A stretch of DNA of 64,000 nucleotides from assembly GCF_000243095.1 (NCBI RefSeq), contig NZ_AHJE01000029.1:1-64000 (forward strand), in the 5' to 3' direction. Of the stretch, positions 48,411 through 58,356 are shown one piece after another; positions within the stretch are counted from its first letter, which is position 1, and every line of letters starts with the position of its first letter. Position numbers and translations under genes: made by a program. Origin of the DNA: Cupriavidus basilensis OR16 (GTDB lineage Bacteria; Pseudomonadota; Gammaproteobacteria; Burkholderiales; Burkholderiaceae). Below the pieces are notes generated by a model. That model was not told the DNA's origin, did not search any database, and was given only the letters and a program-made list of their open reading frames with translations.

Positions 48411-49086
48411 CTAGGTATTCGCCACCAGCAGTTCCTCCGCATTGTTCGGCGGACGCAGGCCATCCTTCCTGCCCGCGAAGTAGCGCCGGGTGAGATCGGC
48501 TGCCGACACGTGCCGTGCTTCCTTGAAGCCGGCTTCACGGGCCAGCGCCAGGATCTCCAGCGGGGTGAAGAAGCTGAGGAAAGGGGTCCCGCTGGCTCGC
48601 GCGCCCTTCTCCGGCAGCCACGAGTCCGTCCCGCCAGGCCTCGCCCGTCTCGAAATCGACCGGCACGAAGCGCAGCCAGTCCGGGACGCCGAAGCCAAGC
48701 TCGATCAGGCGCTGACGCTTCCATGCCTGGGGACCTGGCTGGTCGACCTCGAACACCCGGAGGCCGGACGCGATCTCCGGCCTGCGCTGCGCGAAGCTGT
48801 CAAGACCGGCGCCGAGGATGACATACTGGGCAAGCCCGCGGCCGGCCTGTTCCACGACCAGGTCCTCGATAAAACGAGCGCGCGCCACGATCGAGGCGCG
48901 GAAGGGGCGCGTGAACTGCGGGTCCATGTCCCCGCGGCGGCGCCAATCCTTGTCCGGGGACAGCAGTTTGAGGCCGATGTCGTCTTCCAGCACATGTGGC
49001 GGGGGGTCAGCCTCGACATGCAGGGCGCGCCACAAGGCGACTCGCGCTGCCGTGCTGTCCGGCTCTACATCTTGCTTGTCGATCAT
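48411..49086 (-). pseudogene. SAM-dependent methyltransferase (LCM/PPM family), internal deletion and frameshift
   Basis: The first part (from ATG at 49086, MIDKQDVEPDSTAARVALWR) carries FIEDLVVEQAGRGLAQYVILGAGLDSFAQRRPEIA, the SAM-binding motif of the leucine carboxyl methyltransferase-like (TIGR00027) family, up to EAWRDGLVAAGE near 48585. A different frame supplies the end: EKGARASGTPFLSFFTPLEIL, ...HVSAADLTRRYFAGRKDGLRPPN, stop at 48411. Between them family members have about 60 residues (the STGVSMYLT stretch and the following helix), which are absent. So roughly 180-200 bases are lost and the frame is changed. The product should be inactive. It was a small-molecule or natural-product type methyltransferase. 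Confidence 0.8.
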
Positions 49087-49298
49087 GACTTTCCATCCGG
49101 TTGGTTCGGGCGACAGCGCATCGCTCACGTCCGTGTGACCGATGTCGACCGGCCGCGGCGGCAATGCATCCCTTGATGGCTGGTGCTTCACTGCATTGCG
49201 ATGTCAGCATATTCTCATGCCGTCGGGGCCAGGACATTGGCTTTTGCCAGACTTGCGCCGTGGAGCGTTTCCCGCCACGCGCAAGCTTTGGCGCCCCT

Positions 49299-50156
49299 TC
49301 ATCGCAGATCGTCGAAGTCTTCCGGTGCTAGCCTGAGGGAGGCGGCATGCACGTTTTCCTCGAGGTGATCGATGGATCGAGTGCCGGGAATGGGCAGCAT
49401 CACAGGTGACCTGGCAAGCAGCCACGCGATGGACAAGGCTGCATGCGTAAGGCCGTGCCGCGTGGCGGCCTGCTTCACCTTGAGCGCCCGTAGTCCTCGT
49501 TTGCCACCCAGCGGATACCAGGGCAGGAAGGCAATACCGAGACGCTCGCACGCGGCAAGCACGTCCTCGCTAGTGTGGTTTCTCAGGTTGTACGCGTTCT
49601 GGACGGACACGATGGGCGCGATGCTGCGTGCCAGATCGAGCTGCGCGACCGTGATGTTCGAAATTCCGATATGGCGGATTTTTCCGATGCGCTGCAAATC
49701 GGCCAGGGCGCCGACCGACTCGGCGAATGGCACGTTCGGATCGGGCGCATGGAGCTGATACAAATCGATGCGCTCCAGCCGCAAGCGCTGCAAACTGCCT
49801 TCGACCGCGCCCCGCAAATGCTCGGGGCGACCGTCCTGAACCCAGGATCGGCGATCTGGCCGCACCAAACCACCCTTTGTCGCGATGACCAGGTCCGGAG
49901 GATAGGGATACAAGGCCTGCGCGATCAATGACTCATTTGCCTCCGGGCCGTAACTATCCGCTGTATCGATGAAATTCACGCCAAGCTCGACCGCCCGATG
50001 CAGAACGCGATGGGCGTGATCCCTATCCTTTGGTCTTCCCCAAGCCGAGTCTCCACACAGACGCATTGCGCCAAAGCCCAATCGATTGACGGTTAAGTCG
50101 CCGAGGTCAATCGTTCCTGCGAGCCATGCACCCGTCTGTTCCAATGGCACCTCCAT
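49299..50156 (-). CDS. Aldo/keto reductase
   Basis: A 285-residue AKR. Visible features: NRLGFGAMRL, FIDTADSYGPEANE (catalytic Asp and Tyr), VIATKGG (Lys), LYQLHAPDP (His), SVQNAYNLRN, and the C-terminal IPGTRSIDHLEENVHA, which binds NADP. The tetrad is complete. It reduces an aldehyde or ketone in the cytoplasm, using NADPH. The ATG at 50156 is used; the longer frame upstream is non-homologous. It is downstream of the truncated GntR gene on the same strand with a 90-base gap. Confidence 0.92.
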   Translation of the reverse strand: MEVPLEQTGAWLAGTIDLGDLTVNRLGFGAMRLCGDSAWGRPKDRDHAHRVLHRAVELGVNFIDTADSYGPEANESLIAQALYPYPPDLVIATKGGLVRPDRRSWVQDGRPEHLRGAVEGSLQRLRLERIDLYQLHAPDPNVPFAESVGALADLQRIGKIRHIGISNITVAQLDLARSIAPIVSVQNAYNLRNHTSEDVLAACERLGIAFLPWYPLGGKRGLRALKVKQAATRHGLTHAALSIAWLLARSPVMLPIPGTRSIDHLEENVHAASLRLAPEDFDDLR

Positions 50157-50247
50157 CTTGTCGGCGTCCTCAATCGAAGTGAATGGTCTATGGATGCGCG
50201 TGGCCAGGGGCGACGCGTATCCCGTCTCCCGGGAGAGCTTATCCAGT

Positions 50248-50694
50248 CTAACGCTGCAACCGCATAGATAGCGAAAAGCGTTCGGCCGGATGCACCGTGA
50301 CCGAAACCTCGAACACGTGGCCGCTGGCATCGAAATAGCGTCGCACGATCTTGAGTGCCGCCTGTCCCGGCGTCAGCCCAAGGGCGCGTGAGATGTCGGT
50401 GTCGCCGACAGTCAAGGCGCACACATCCTGCCGGATCTCGGCAATGCATCGGCCGTAGCGCGCCTCGATCAAGGCACTGATCAGGACGCCAGGCGACGCG
50501 CGCACGATTTCGCCGATCTCCGCATAGGCCGGATCGATATACGCATCGGTCCAGCCGATGGGCGGCGTGTTGGCACGCCGTCCATGCGCAGGCTCGAGAT
50601 GCGCAGCCAGCGCGTGCCGTGGGCCTTCCGTCAGATCGTGCGCGATGGACGAGAAGTTGACCTTAGGTATGGCGAGTGAAGCGTTCGTATTCAT
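50248..50694 (-). pseudogene. GntR/HutC-type regulator lacking its DNA-binding domain
   Basis: The 148-residue frame consists of a short N-terminus (MNTNASLAIPKVNFSSIAHDL) that matches the first helix of a GntR winged helix, then passes directly to a UTRA effector domain (NTPPIGWTDAYIDPAYAEIG, then LIEARYGRCIAEIRQDVC, ALGLTPGQAALKIVRRYFDASG, SVTVHPAERFSLSMRLQR). The remaining winged-helix residues and the linker, some 80-100 residues, are missing in frame. The protein could still fold as an effector-binding domain but could not bind DNA in the usual way. Two perfect 18-bp palindromes just upstream look like its former operators. It is divergent from the lyase-dctA unit. Confidence 0.8.
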
Positions 50695-50720
50695 GGTCCC
50701 AGGGTAAACCCATGGTTGCG

Positions 50721-50738
50721 AATATGTTTAAACATATT
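50721..50738. promoter_or_regulatory. Perfect 18-bp palindrome, operator 1 of GntR/lyase divergent region
   Basis: AATATGTTTAAACATATT reads identically on both strands. It lies 26 bases upstream of the truncated gntR start. With the second palindrome it shares the arms AATATGT...ACATATT. GntR-type regulators bind such palindromes. Confidence 0.8.
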
Positions 50739-50745
50739 ATAGTCA

Positions 50746-50763
50746 AATATGTCCGGACATATT
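50746..50763. promoter_or_regulatory. Perfect 18-bp palindrome, operator 2 of GntR/lyase divergent region
   Basis: AATATGTCCGGACATATT, identical to its reverse complement and sharing 14 of 18 bases with the first palindrome. Centre-to-centre distance is 25 bases. It ends 42 bases before the lyase ATG and likely overlaps that promoter. Confidence 0.8.
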
Positions 50764-50805
50764 AGCGTGTGTTCGAGAGTCCAGCAATTTACCTCAGAGG
50801 CCGAT

Positions 50806-52176
50806 ATGTCCACTTTCTCCGTCCCCATGGCTAGCACCGTCGTGGATTCGATCCTGTTCCGCGATGCCTTCGGCACCGCGAAGATGCGCGGGATCTTCTC
50901 CGACCGTGCGCTGATCCAGCGCTACATCGACGCCGAAATCGCACTGGCGAAGGCCGAGGCGCGCGTGGGCGTGATCCCGGCCGAGGCCGCGGAGGTAATT
51001 GCGCGCGAGTCGCGCCTGGAGCGCATCGACTTTGACCATATGCGCGAGGAGACCGACATTGTCGGCTACCCGATCCTGCCGCTGGTGCACCAGCTCGTGG
51101 GCATGTGCGGCGAGGCCGGCCGCTACGTGCACTGGGGCGCGACCACGCAGGACATCATGGACACCGCCGTGGCCCTGCAGGTGCGCGACGCGCTCGACAG
51201 CATTGATGCCGATATCCGCGAACTGCGCGCCATCCTGGCCGACCTCGCGGCCAGGCATCGCGACACGCCCATGGCCGGCCGCACGCACCTGCAGCAGGCG
51301 CTGCCAGTCACCTTTGGCTATAAGGTAGCGATCTGGCTCGCCATGTTCGACCGCCACCAGCAGCGTCTGGCTGAGTTGCGCCCGCGCGTGGCCGTGGTGG
51401 AGTTTGCCGGCGCGGCCGGCACGCTGGCCTCGCTGGGCAACAAGGGCTTCGAGGTGCAGCAGGCGATGGCCGAGGAACTTGGGCTGGGCGTGCCGGCGAC
51501 CACCTGGCATGTGGCGCGTGACGGCTTCGCCGAGGCGGTGAACCTGCTGGCACTCATTACCGGCTCCCTCGGCAAGATCGCCCTCGACATCATGATCATG
51601 GCGTCGACCGAGTTCGCCGAGGTCTACGAGCCGTTCGTCAAGGGCCGTGGGGCATCCAGCACCATGCCGCAAAAGCGCAACCCGATCTCCAGCGAGCTGA
51701 TGCTGGCCGCCTCGAAGGCGGTACGCCAGCACGCCGGCTTGATGGTCGATGCGATGGTGCAAGACTTCGAGCGCGCCACCGGCCCGTGGCATGCAGAATG
51801 GATTGCGATTCCCGAGAGCTTCATCCTCACTGCCGGCGCTCTGCACCAGGCGAAGTTCGCACTTGGCGGCCTGATCGTCGACACCGACCGCATGAAGCAC
51901 AACCTCGGCATCAGCCGCGGCCTGATCGTGGCCGAAGCGGTGATGATGGGCATGGCGCCTTTCACGGGTCGCCAACAGGCGCATGACATCGTCTACGACG
52001 CCTGCCGCACCGTGAGCGAAAAAGGCGGCACGCTGGCCGAGGCGCTGATGGCACTGCCCGAAGTCACGCAGCACTTCGATCGCGCCGCGATCGACCGCTT
52101 GACCGATCCGGCCAACTATCTCGGCCTGGCGCCGCAGATGGTGGACCGCGCCCTCGCCTTGTCACGCGGCGTGTAA
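50806..52176 (+). CDS. Fumarase/aspartase superfamily lyase (adenylosuccinate lyase / carboxymuconate cycloisomerase-like)
   Basis: A 456-residue lyase. The family signature SSTMPQKRNP is intact, as are GATTQDIMDTA (first conserved region) and GRTHLQQALP (second, catalytic His region). The N-terminus FRDAFGTAKMRGIFSD, and GVIPAEAAE, is closest to the PcaB/ASL-like group. Members either cyclise carboxymuconate or eliminate fumarate from a C-N adduct. Its neighbour is DctA, a C4-dicarboxylate carrier, 24 bases downstream, and no protocatechuate genes are present, so fumarate-releasing lyase chemistry on an imported aspartate- or succinate-type adduct is more likely. ATG at 50806 follows GAGGCCGAT. 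Confidence 0.87.
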   Translation: MSTFSVPMASTVVDSILFRDAFGTAKMRGIFSDRALIQRYIDAEIALAKAEARVGVIPAEAAEVIARESRLERIDFDHMREETDIVGYPILPLVHQLVGMCGEAGRYVHWGATTQDIMDTAVALQVRDALDSIDADIRELRAILADLAARHRDTPMAGRTHLQQALPVTFGYKVAIWLAMFDRHQQRLAELRPRVAVVEFAGAAGTLASLGNKGFEVQQAMAEELGLGVPATTWHVARDGFAEAVNLLALITGSLGKIALDIMIMASTEFAEVYEPFVKGRGASSTMPQKRNPISSELMLAASKAVRQHAGLMVDAMVQDFERATGPWHAEWIAIPESFILTAGALHQAKFALGGLIVDTDRMKHNLGISRGLIVAEAVMMGMAPFTGRQQAHDIVYDACRTVSEKGGTLAEALMALPEVTQHFDRAAIDRLTDPANYLGLAPQMVDRALALSRGV

Positions 52177-52200
52177 AAGAACGGCATCGAGGAGACAGAT

Positions 52201-53607
52201 ATGCAAGACCAAGCTTCCAGCGCGGATGCGCTGATCTCGCCGCCGCGCAAGCTACCCTGGTATCGCAAGCTAGGCATGCAAGTACTGGTGTCCCTGGTGC
52301 TTGGCATCGCGGTGGGCTTCATCTTCCCGAGGTTCGCCTCGCAGCTCAAGCTGCTGGGCGACATGTTCCTCTCGCTGATCAAGGCCGGCGTGGCGCCGCT
52401 GGTGTTCCTCACCATCGTGCACGGCATCGCTTCAGCCGGCGACGTGAAGAGCGCCGGCCGAGTCGGCTGGCGCTCCATCCTCTACTTCGAGGTGCTCTCG
52501 ACCATTGCGCTGGTTTTGGGCCTGCTGGCGGGCAACCTCTTGCAGATCGGCAAAGGCATGACCACGGTGGCCGTCGGCGCCGCTCCGCCAGCCGTGGCCA
52601 AGGCCGCGCCGCAGGGCTTCCTGGAGTTCATGGCCCACATCGTGCCGGACAACTTCGTGGGGGCGTTCGCCAAGGGGGAACTCCTGCAGGTGGTGGTGCT
52701 CGCGGTGATGGTCGGCATCGGTATCCTCGCCATTCCGGGGGGCCGGCGCGAGAAAATCAACGAGGGGCTCGACCAGATCTCCGAGGTGTTGTTCTCGTTC
52801 ATCAACCTCGTGATGAAGCTGGCGCCGATCGGCACATTCGGGGCGGTAGCCTACTCGGTTGGCAGCAACGGTACCGCGGTCCTGATCGCACTGGCCCAAC
52901 TGGTGTTGAGCTTCTACGCGGTGGTGGCGGTCTTCATCGTGGTGGTGCTGGGCGTGGTGGCACGGCTGGCCGGCTTCAGCCTTTGGCGTTTCCTGCGTTA
53001 CATCAAGGACGAGATCCTGATCGTCCTCGGCACCGCATCGTCGGAGAGCGCCCTGCCTCGCCTGCTGATCAAGCTCGAGCGTCTGGGTTGCGCGAAGCAG
53101 ACCGTGGGGCTGGTGCTGCCAACCGGCTACGCCTTCAATCTTGATGGCACTTCACTCTTCATGGCGATGGGTGTGATGTTCATCTCGCATGCCTACGGCG
53201 TGCCGCTTTCACTCGATCACCAGATCGGCATCTTGTTGCTGATGCTCCTGACTTCCAAGGGCGCGGCCACGGTGTCGGGCGGCTCCTTCGTGGTCTTCGC
53301 GGCAACCGTGACTTCGACCGGGATGCTGCCAGTGGAAGGGCTGGCGGTCATCTTCGGTGTCTACCGTTTCCTCTCGATGGCGATCGCCACTTGCAACACG
53401 ATCGGCAATAGCGTGGCCACCGTGGTGGTTGCCAAGTGGTCCGGCACTTTTGACCACGAAGTTGCGCAGCGGCATCTCTTTCCCGAGCGCTTTCCTGGTA
53501 CGGCCTATGCCGATGCGGCGCTCGACGACGGCAACCTCTTGCCTGAGGACACCAACGAAGGCAACCCGCACACGGCTGGCATCCCGTTCTCGAAACCCGG
53601 CGTGTGA
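52201..53607 (+). CDS. dctA: Dicarboxylate/amino acid:cation symporter (DctA-like)
   Basis: A 468-residue DAACS family carrier with eight membrane helices and two re-entrant hairpins. Hairpin 1 region GTASSESALPRLL, the helix 7 segment TGYAFNLDGTSLFMAMG (N..D..T), and hairpin 2 SKGAATVSGGSFVVFAAT are all present, with ATCNTIGNSVATVVVAKW in helix 8. It imports succinate, fumarate, malate or aspartate with protons or sodium. It is in one unit with the lyase, 24 bases downstream, and both should be under the twin-palindrome operators. Intact. Confidence 0.93.
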   Translation: MQDQASSADALISPPRKLPWYRKLGMQVLVSLVLGIAVGFIFPRFASQLKLLGDMFLSLIKAGVAPLVFLTIVHGIASAGDVKSAGRVGWRSILYFEVLSTIALVLGLLAGNLLQIGKGMTTVAVGAAPPAVAKAAPQGFLEFMAHIVPDNFVGAFAKGELLQVVVLAVMVGIGILAIPGGRREKINEGLDQISEVLFSFINLVMKLAPIGTFGAVAYSVGSNGTAVLIALAQLVLSFYAVVAVFIVVVLGVVARLAGFSLWRFLRYIKDEILIVLGTASSESALPRLLIKLERLGCAKQTVGLVLPTGYAFNLDGTSLFMAMGVMFISHAYGVPLSLDHQIGILLLMLLTSKGAATVSGGSFVVFAATVTSTGMLPVEGLAVIFGVYRFLSMAIATCNTIGNSVATVVVAKWSGTFDHEVAQRHLFPERFPGTAYADAALDDGNLLPEDTNEGNPHTAGIPFSKPGV

Positions 53608-53624
53608 TTAGGCGGCGGAGGCGT

Positions 53625-54464
53625 TTAGCTAAACCCCAGCGTGAACGCCAGCAGCAGCACATTCACAATAAGCAAACCATAGAGGATCGCCACGGCCCCG
53701 GAGATGGAGCGGCGCCGTTGATGTCCTTGCAAGGCGCGCCGGTCGCGCTTGCGTTTCCACAGGCAGGCCGCGCCAATGGCGAAGGCGGCGATCCCAGTCA
53801 GCATGCCTGCCAGCATCATGGCGCCCGCGGCTGGCTTGGGTGAGTCTTGCTCGATTGGGAGCGGCGTCGGCGAGGTCGGCGAGGTCGGCGAGGTCGGCGA
53901 GGTCTGATAGGTCTGAGAAGAGGCGGCTGCCGGCGGCATTGGCTCGGTCGGCAGCGGACTCTCTTGCGTGGCAATCGACTGCGCCGGCGCCGCCTGAGCC
54001 TGCGCGAGCGGTGTCGGCTCCTGCTTTGGCGGCGCGGGCGCCGCAACCGTTGTGCCTGGCGGGACGGCGGGCCGCGCCGGCCTCATGCGGGCGGCATCCC
54101 GCCACCGCCACCATTCGTGGAACAGGCTATCAAGGCAGCGCTCGGAGCCGCAGGCATCCCGTTTGATGCGCCACGCGCTGACTTCGGCATCGTTGGTAAC
54201 GCCGCTGCGCAGCAACCTCTGCTGTTCGGCATAGATGCGCTCGTAACGCGTCATGAGTTCCTGGTTATCGCAGACCAGGTGCTTGTTACGTGGGTGGCCG
54301 CCGCTCGCCAGCGCACATCTCATCCCGTCGCCGTGCGGATCTTCGCAGCGGACCGATCCCGCGCCGCGTACTGACTTACAGTCGATGTCGGTTGCCTGCG
54401 CGCCATCGATGGCAGACAGCCCCAAGACAACGAGCATGGCCAGGTGTCCTATGACCCTGTTCAT
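53625..54464 (-). CDS. Exported LprI-like (lysozyme-inhibitor-type) domain protein with C-terminal membrane helices
   Basis: A 279-residue protein. A signal peptide (ending DGAQATDIDC) is followed by a Cys-rich helical domain: CDNQELMTRYERIYAEQQ, then WRIKRDACGSERCLDSLFHEWWRW, the pattern of LprI/DUF1311 lysozyme-inhibitor-like domains. A Pro/Ala/Gln-rich linker includes four TSP repeats (about residues 195-207, encoded by a tandem GGCGAGGTC array on the plus strand near 53869-53904). Two membrane helices finish the protein (AGMLTGIAAFAIGAACLW and AILYGLLIVNVLLLAFTL). It could protect against host or amoebal lysozyme; that is inference. Convergent with dctA. Confidence 0.8.
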   Translation of the reverse strand: MNRVIGHLAMLVVLGLSAIDGAQATDIDCKSVRGAGSVRCEDPHGDGMRCALASGGHPRNKHLVCDNQELMTRYERIYAEQQRLLRSGVTNDAEVSAWRIKRDACGSERCLDSLFHEWWRWRDAARMRPARPAVPPGTTVAAPAPPKQEPTPLAQAQAAPAQSIATQESPLPTEPMPPAAASSQTYQTSPTSPTSPTSPTPLPIEQDSPKPAAGAMMLAGMLTGIAAFAIGAACLWKRKRDRRALQGHQRRRSISGAVAILYGLLIVNVLLLAFTLGFS

Positions 54465-54735
54465 GATGGCTCCTCAAGCAAGCGCGCACGTCAGCGTTGA
54501 AGTTCAACATACTCGATGGTCGCCGTTGGCTGCAAGCGCGCGATTGGCAACGCGTGCGGTAGTGCACTTTCTTCGGCGGCGCCAAACAGAAATGCGCGCC
54601 CTCCTTCTCCTGCGGGGCTCGATATGCGCGCCGCGCGGTGTGCGCTGGCGGCCACGAAGGATTCTGCTACGGCACCTTCAATGAGCAGGAGGCGCGCTGA
54701 TCACGAAGCCGTGGCCGCGCCGGCAGCGCCTTGGA

Positions 54736-56196
54736 TCAGTTTTTACCCGGCATGCAAGGCAGCGCTATCTCAAATGCCGAGGTCGACATGTAGCGGCCTT
54801 GCGGATAGTAGTCACCCATGACTTTCCGTTCATCGCCGGGCTTCTCGATCGCCTGTATGGCATGGGGGAAACTGGACGTGCCCAGCATGTGCCGCAGCTG
54901 CACCACCGTGACATCGGCATCCGCCGCGCCGTCGCCGTCATCCGCCATCGGCAGCCAGGCAATGCCGCACGCATTGATCGCGTTGCGCGGGCGATCCTCC
55001 TTGCGGCTGACGACGATGGTATAGAAGCCATCCGGACCGACGGGGATGTGCTCGTCATAGGCGCACGCGTTGACCCGGGTGTTGGCGAAGCCCTGGTTCG
55101 AGCACATCGACCAATAGCGAAGATCGCCGCTACCCATGGATGCGTCGCCGTTATACGTCCTGGGCGTGGTAGGGGCCTTGCCGCGGATGACGAAGACCTT
55201 GCCGAGTTTGCGGCTGACAATGGTACGGATGTACTGGTTGTCCAGATTCGGATAGAAGCCGCCTGTGCTCTTCTTCGGATTGGCTAGTGGCTTGCCTGTG
55301 TAGAGGCTGTACAGGTAGTCGCGATCGTACTGGATATACCAGGTTGGCGGGTTGGTAGCCGGAAAGGCCGGCTCATGCTTCGCATTGCCCACTTCGCGTG
55401 CAGCGGCAAGCAGTTCATGGTACTTCTCCATCGGGACCGCGAGCGCGGCAGCATCGAGCTGGAGCGGCTGCTTGGTCCGCAGCGCCGGGCACGCCGCGTC
55501 GCCCCTCAGCACCTTGCCGTCTGCCAGCGTCAGCACGGGGACCGGCAGTCCGGCTCCGCCTGTCTCGTCGGTTCCTTTGTCGCGCGCGTAAATGCGATAC
55601 AGGATCACCTGCTGGCCGGCGCCGTATTTGGGTGCGTGCAATGTCGCGCGTTGCTGGCCGGTCTGATTCATGCCGACGGTCTGATTGGCCGGCGGCGCGC
55701 TATCGGCGATCGCCAGCGAGTATCTGCGCGCCTTGGCATTGCGGTCGGCACCAGGCAGGAAGGGGTTGCTCGCGCCGGGCACCGGCTTGAGCAGGTAGTC
55801 GGCCACCGATTCGACCGGGACGCCGGCGCCGTCATAGCTGATCAGCGACATGTAGCGCGAATGCGGGAAGTCGCCCTCGACGGCCAGCGTGGCCCCCTCG
55901 GGCACGGAGAATGTCGCCGCCCAATAGAAGGTGCCGGCATCCGGGTAGGCAATGTTGATGTAGGGGTCGGCACTGGCGGGGCCGCGCGACCAGAAGCAAT
56001 TGCGCGGGCCGGGAATCGGGTCGCTTCCAGCGGCTACGCCGCGGGCCGAGTCGGCAAGCTGCGTAGCCGGCGTTTGCGCATTTGCACTGGCTAACACCAG
56101 GCACCCGGCAGCAAATGCCAGGACCGTCGCGAACCGTCGGAGTTTCCCTTGGCCGCGGGCCTGCGTGGGCGCGATGGCGCTGATATCTTGAATCAC
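54736..56196 (-). CDS. Large secreted protein of unknown function
   Basis: A 486-residue protein with a signal peptide (VLAFAAGCLVLASANAQ, cleavage near residue 41). The mature part is rich in Tyr/Trp/Gly with ten or so scattered Cys and Pro, and no motif I recognise: NCFWSRGPASADPYINIAYPD, FPHSRYMSLISYDGAGVPV and YWSMCSNQGFANTRVNACAYDE. The overall look resembles DUF1254/DUF1214-type periplasmic beta-sandwich proteins, but similarity is too weak to claim. It is divergent from a Crp/Fnr regulator with a 12-bp palindrome between them, so it is probably a target of that regulator. Longest unknown in the window. Confidence 0.85.
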   Translation of the reverse strand: MIQDISAIAPTQARGQGKLRRFATVLAFAAGCLVLASANAQTPATQLADSARGVAAGSDPIPGPRNCFWSRGPASADPYINIAYPDAGTFYWAATFSVPEGATLAVEGDFPHSRYMSLISYDGAGVPVESVADYLLKPVPGASNPFLPGADRNAKARRYSLAIADSAPPANQTVGMNQTGQQRATLHAPKYGAGQQVILYRIYARDKGTDETGGAGLPVPVLTLADGKVLRGDAACPALRTKQPLQLDAAALAVPMEKYHELLAAAREVGNAKHEPAFPATNPPTWYIQYDRDYLYSLYTGKPLANPKKSTGGFYPNLDNQYIRTIVSRKLGKVFVIRGKAPTTPRTYNGDASMGSGDLRYWSMCSNQGFANTRVNACAYDEHIPVGPDGFYTIVVSRKEDRPRNAINACGIAWLPMADDGDGAADADVTVVQLRHMLGTSSFPHAIQAIEKPGDERKVMGDYYPQGRYMSTSAFEIALPCMPGKN

Positions 56197-56275
56197 TGCT
56201 TGTCTCCTTGCGTTGGGGCATGTGGGCGTGAAGCCGGCCTGCTCATGCGATTTCTAGGCATTTTCGAGGCATGCT

Positions 56276-56287
56276 ACATTCGAATGT
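56276..56287. promoter_or_regulatory. 12-bp perfect palindrome in Crp/Fnr divergent promoter
   Basis: ACATTCGAATGT is self-complementary, 80 bases upstream of the unknown secreted protein and 47 bases upstream of the Crp/Fnr gene. It is shorter than the usual 14-22 bp Crp site and differs from TGTGA-N6-TCACA, so its binding protein is uncertain. Confidence 0.4.
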
Positions 56288-56334
56288 TCATCGCACCTGT
56301 CGCCGCGCCGACAACTCCCGCAAAAACCTGATCC

Positions 56335-57045
56335 ATGACTGCATCAGATACACGCCCCTCCCGCGACATCCGCCGCATACTCGCCGCCGATGCCTGGTTC
56401 GGTAGTCTGCCGGAGGTGCTGCAGCGCAAGATCATCGAGTACGGTACCGTGCGCAGCTTCAGCAAGCGTGCGTTGATTTCAGCCCAGGAAAGCTCGCCCG
56501 AGGCAATGTGCGCCGTTGTGGAGGGACGGGTGCGGGTGACCCGCATGCTGGCCGACGGCGAGGAGAGCCTCTACCACGTAGGCAGCCCGGGCTTCTGGTT
56601 CGGGCCGCTGGCGGTGATGGCCAATGAAAAGACCACGGTGTCCGTCATCGCCGACACGGACGGGCGAATGCTTGTGCTGCCGAGGGCGCAGTTCGAGCGG
56701 ATCGTGGACGAGGATCCGGCGGCCTACCGCTACTTCGCGCTGTTGATCGCGCAGCGGTATGCAGGTGTGCTGCGCTATATCTCGGATACAAAGCTGATGA
56801 CACCAGAGGCTCGCGTTCGTGCGAGGCTAGGGGAACTCCTGCGATTGCAGCGTCCGCTCGTAGCTCAGCCCGGTCCTGTCACCGTGAAGATTTCGCAGGT
56901 GGATCTTGCTGCGATGGTCGGGGTGTCCCGGCAGACACTGAATGAACTGCTGAAGCTGATGGAAAAGCGCGGACTGATCGAGATCGCCTTCCGGAGCCTG
57001 CGCGTCATGGATCCGGAGCGCATACGGGACGACTCCGGCGATTGA
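56335..57045 (+). CDS. Crp/Fnr family transcriptional regulator
   Basis: A 236-residue regulator. The N-terminal cyclic-nucleotide-binding-like beta barrel (LISAQESSPEAMCAVVEGRVRVTRML, then GSPGFWFGPLAVM) has no Fnr-type cysteine cluster, so it is unlikely to sense oxygen through an iron-sulphur centre. The C-terminal winged helix is KISQVDLAAMVGVSRQTLNELLKLMEKRG. It is divergent from the unknown secreted protein, and upstream of ada with a 190-base gap that has its own control site. The ligand is unknown. Confidence 0.92.
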   Translation: MTASDTRPSRDIRRILAADAWFGSLPEVLQRKIIEYGTVRSFSKRALISAQESSPEAMCAVVEGRVRVTRMLADGEESLYHVGSPGFWFGPLAVMANEKTTVSVIADTDGRMLVLPRAQFERIVDEDPAAYRYFALLIAQRYAGVLRYISDTKLMTPEARVRARLGELLRLQRPLVAQPGPVTVKISQVDLAAMVGVSRQTLNELLKLMEKRGLIEIAFRSLRVMDPERIRDDSGD

Positions 57046-57154
57046 CGTGCGCGGATGGCCTCGGAGCGAGGAGGAGAGGCGAGGATCGGCGAGGCTTGTC
57101 GTCCATATCGGACCGTCGCGGCATGGTATCTGTGGCGTGTCCCCGCACGATGAC

Positions 57155-57167
57155 AATTCACTCGCAA
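57155..57167 (+). promoter_or_regulatory. Ada box (AAT-N6-GCAA) upstream of ada
   Basis: AATTCACTCGCAA matches the AAT-N6-GCAA element described for Ada-controlled promoters, exactly, 70 bases upstream of the ada start. Seven fixed bases in a 190-base gap would be expected by chance about once in 100. Its presence suggests that Ada autoregulation once worked, although the current Ada protein lacks most zinc ligands. Confidence 0.55.
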
Positions 57168-57237
57168 GAACCGGAGTGCTTGTGCGTGAAATCGGCCCTA
57201 CTCTGACTTCGTCATCAAGCATGCAAAGGAATTCGCC

Positions 57238-58323
<1,086 letters not shown>

Positions 58324-58356
58324 AGGCAAGCATTGCGAATATTACGAATATTGCCA

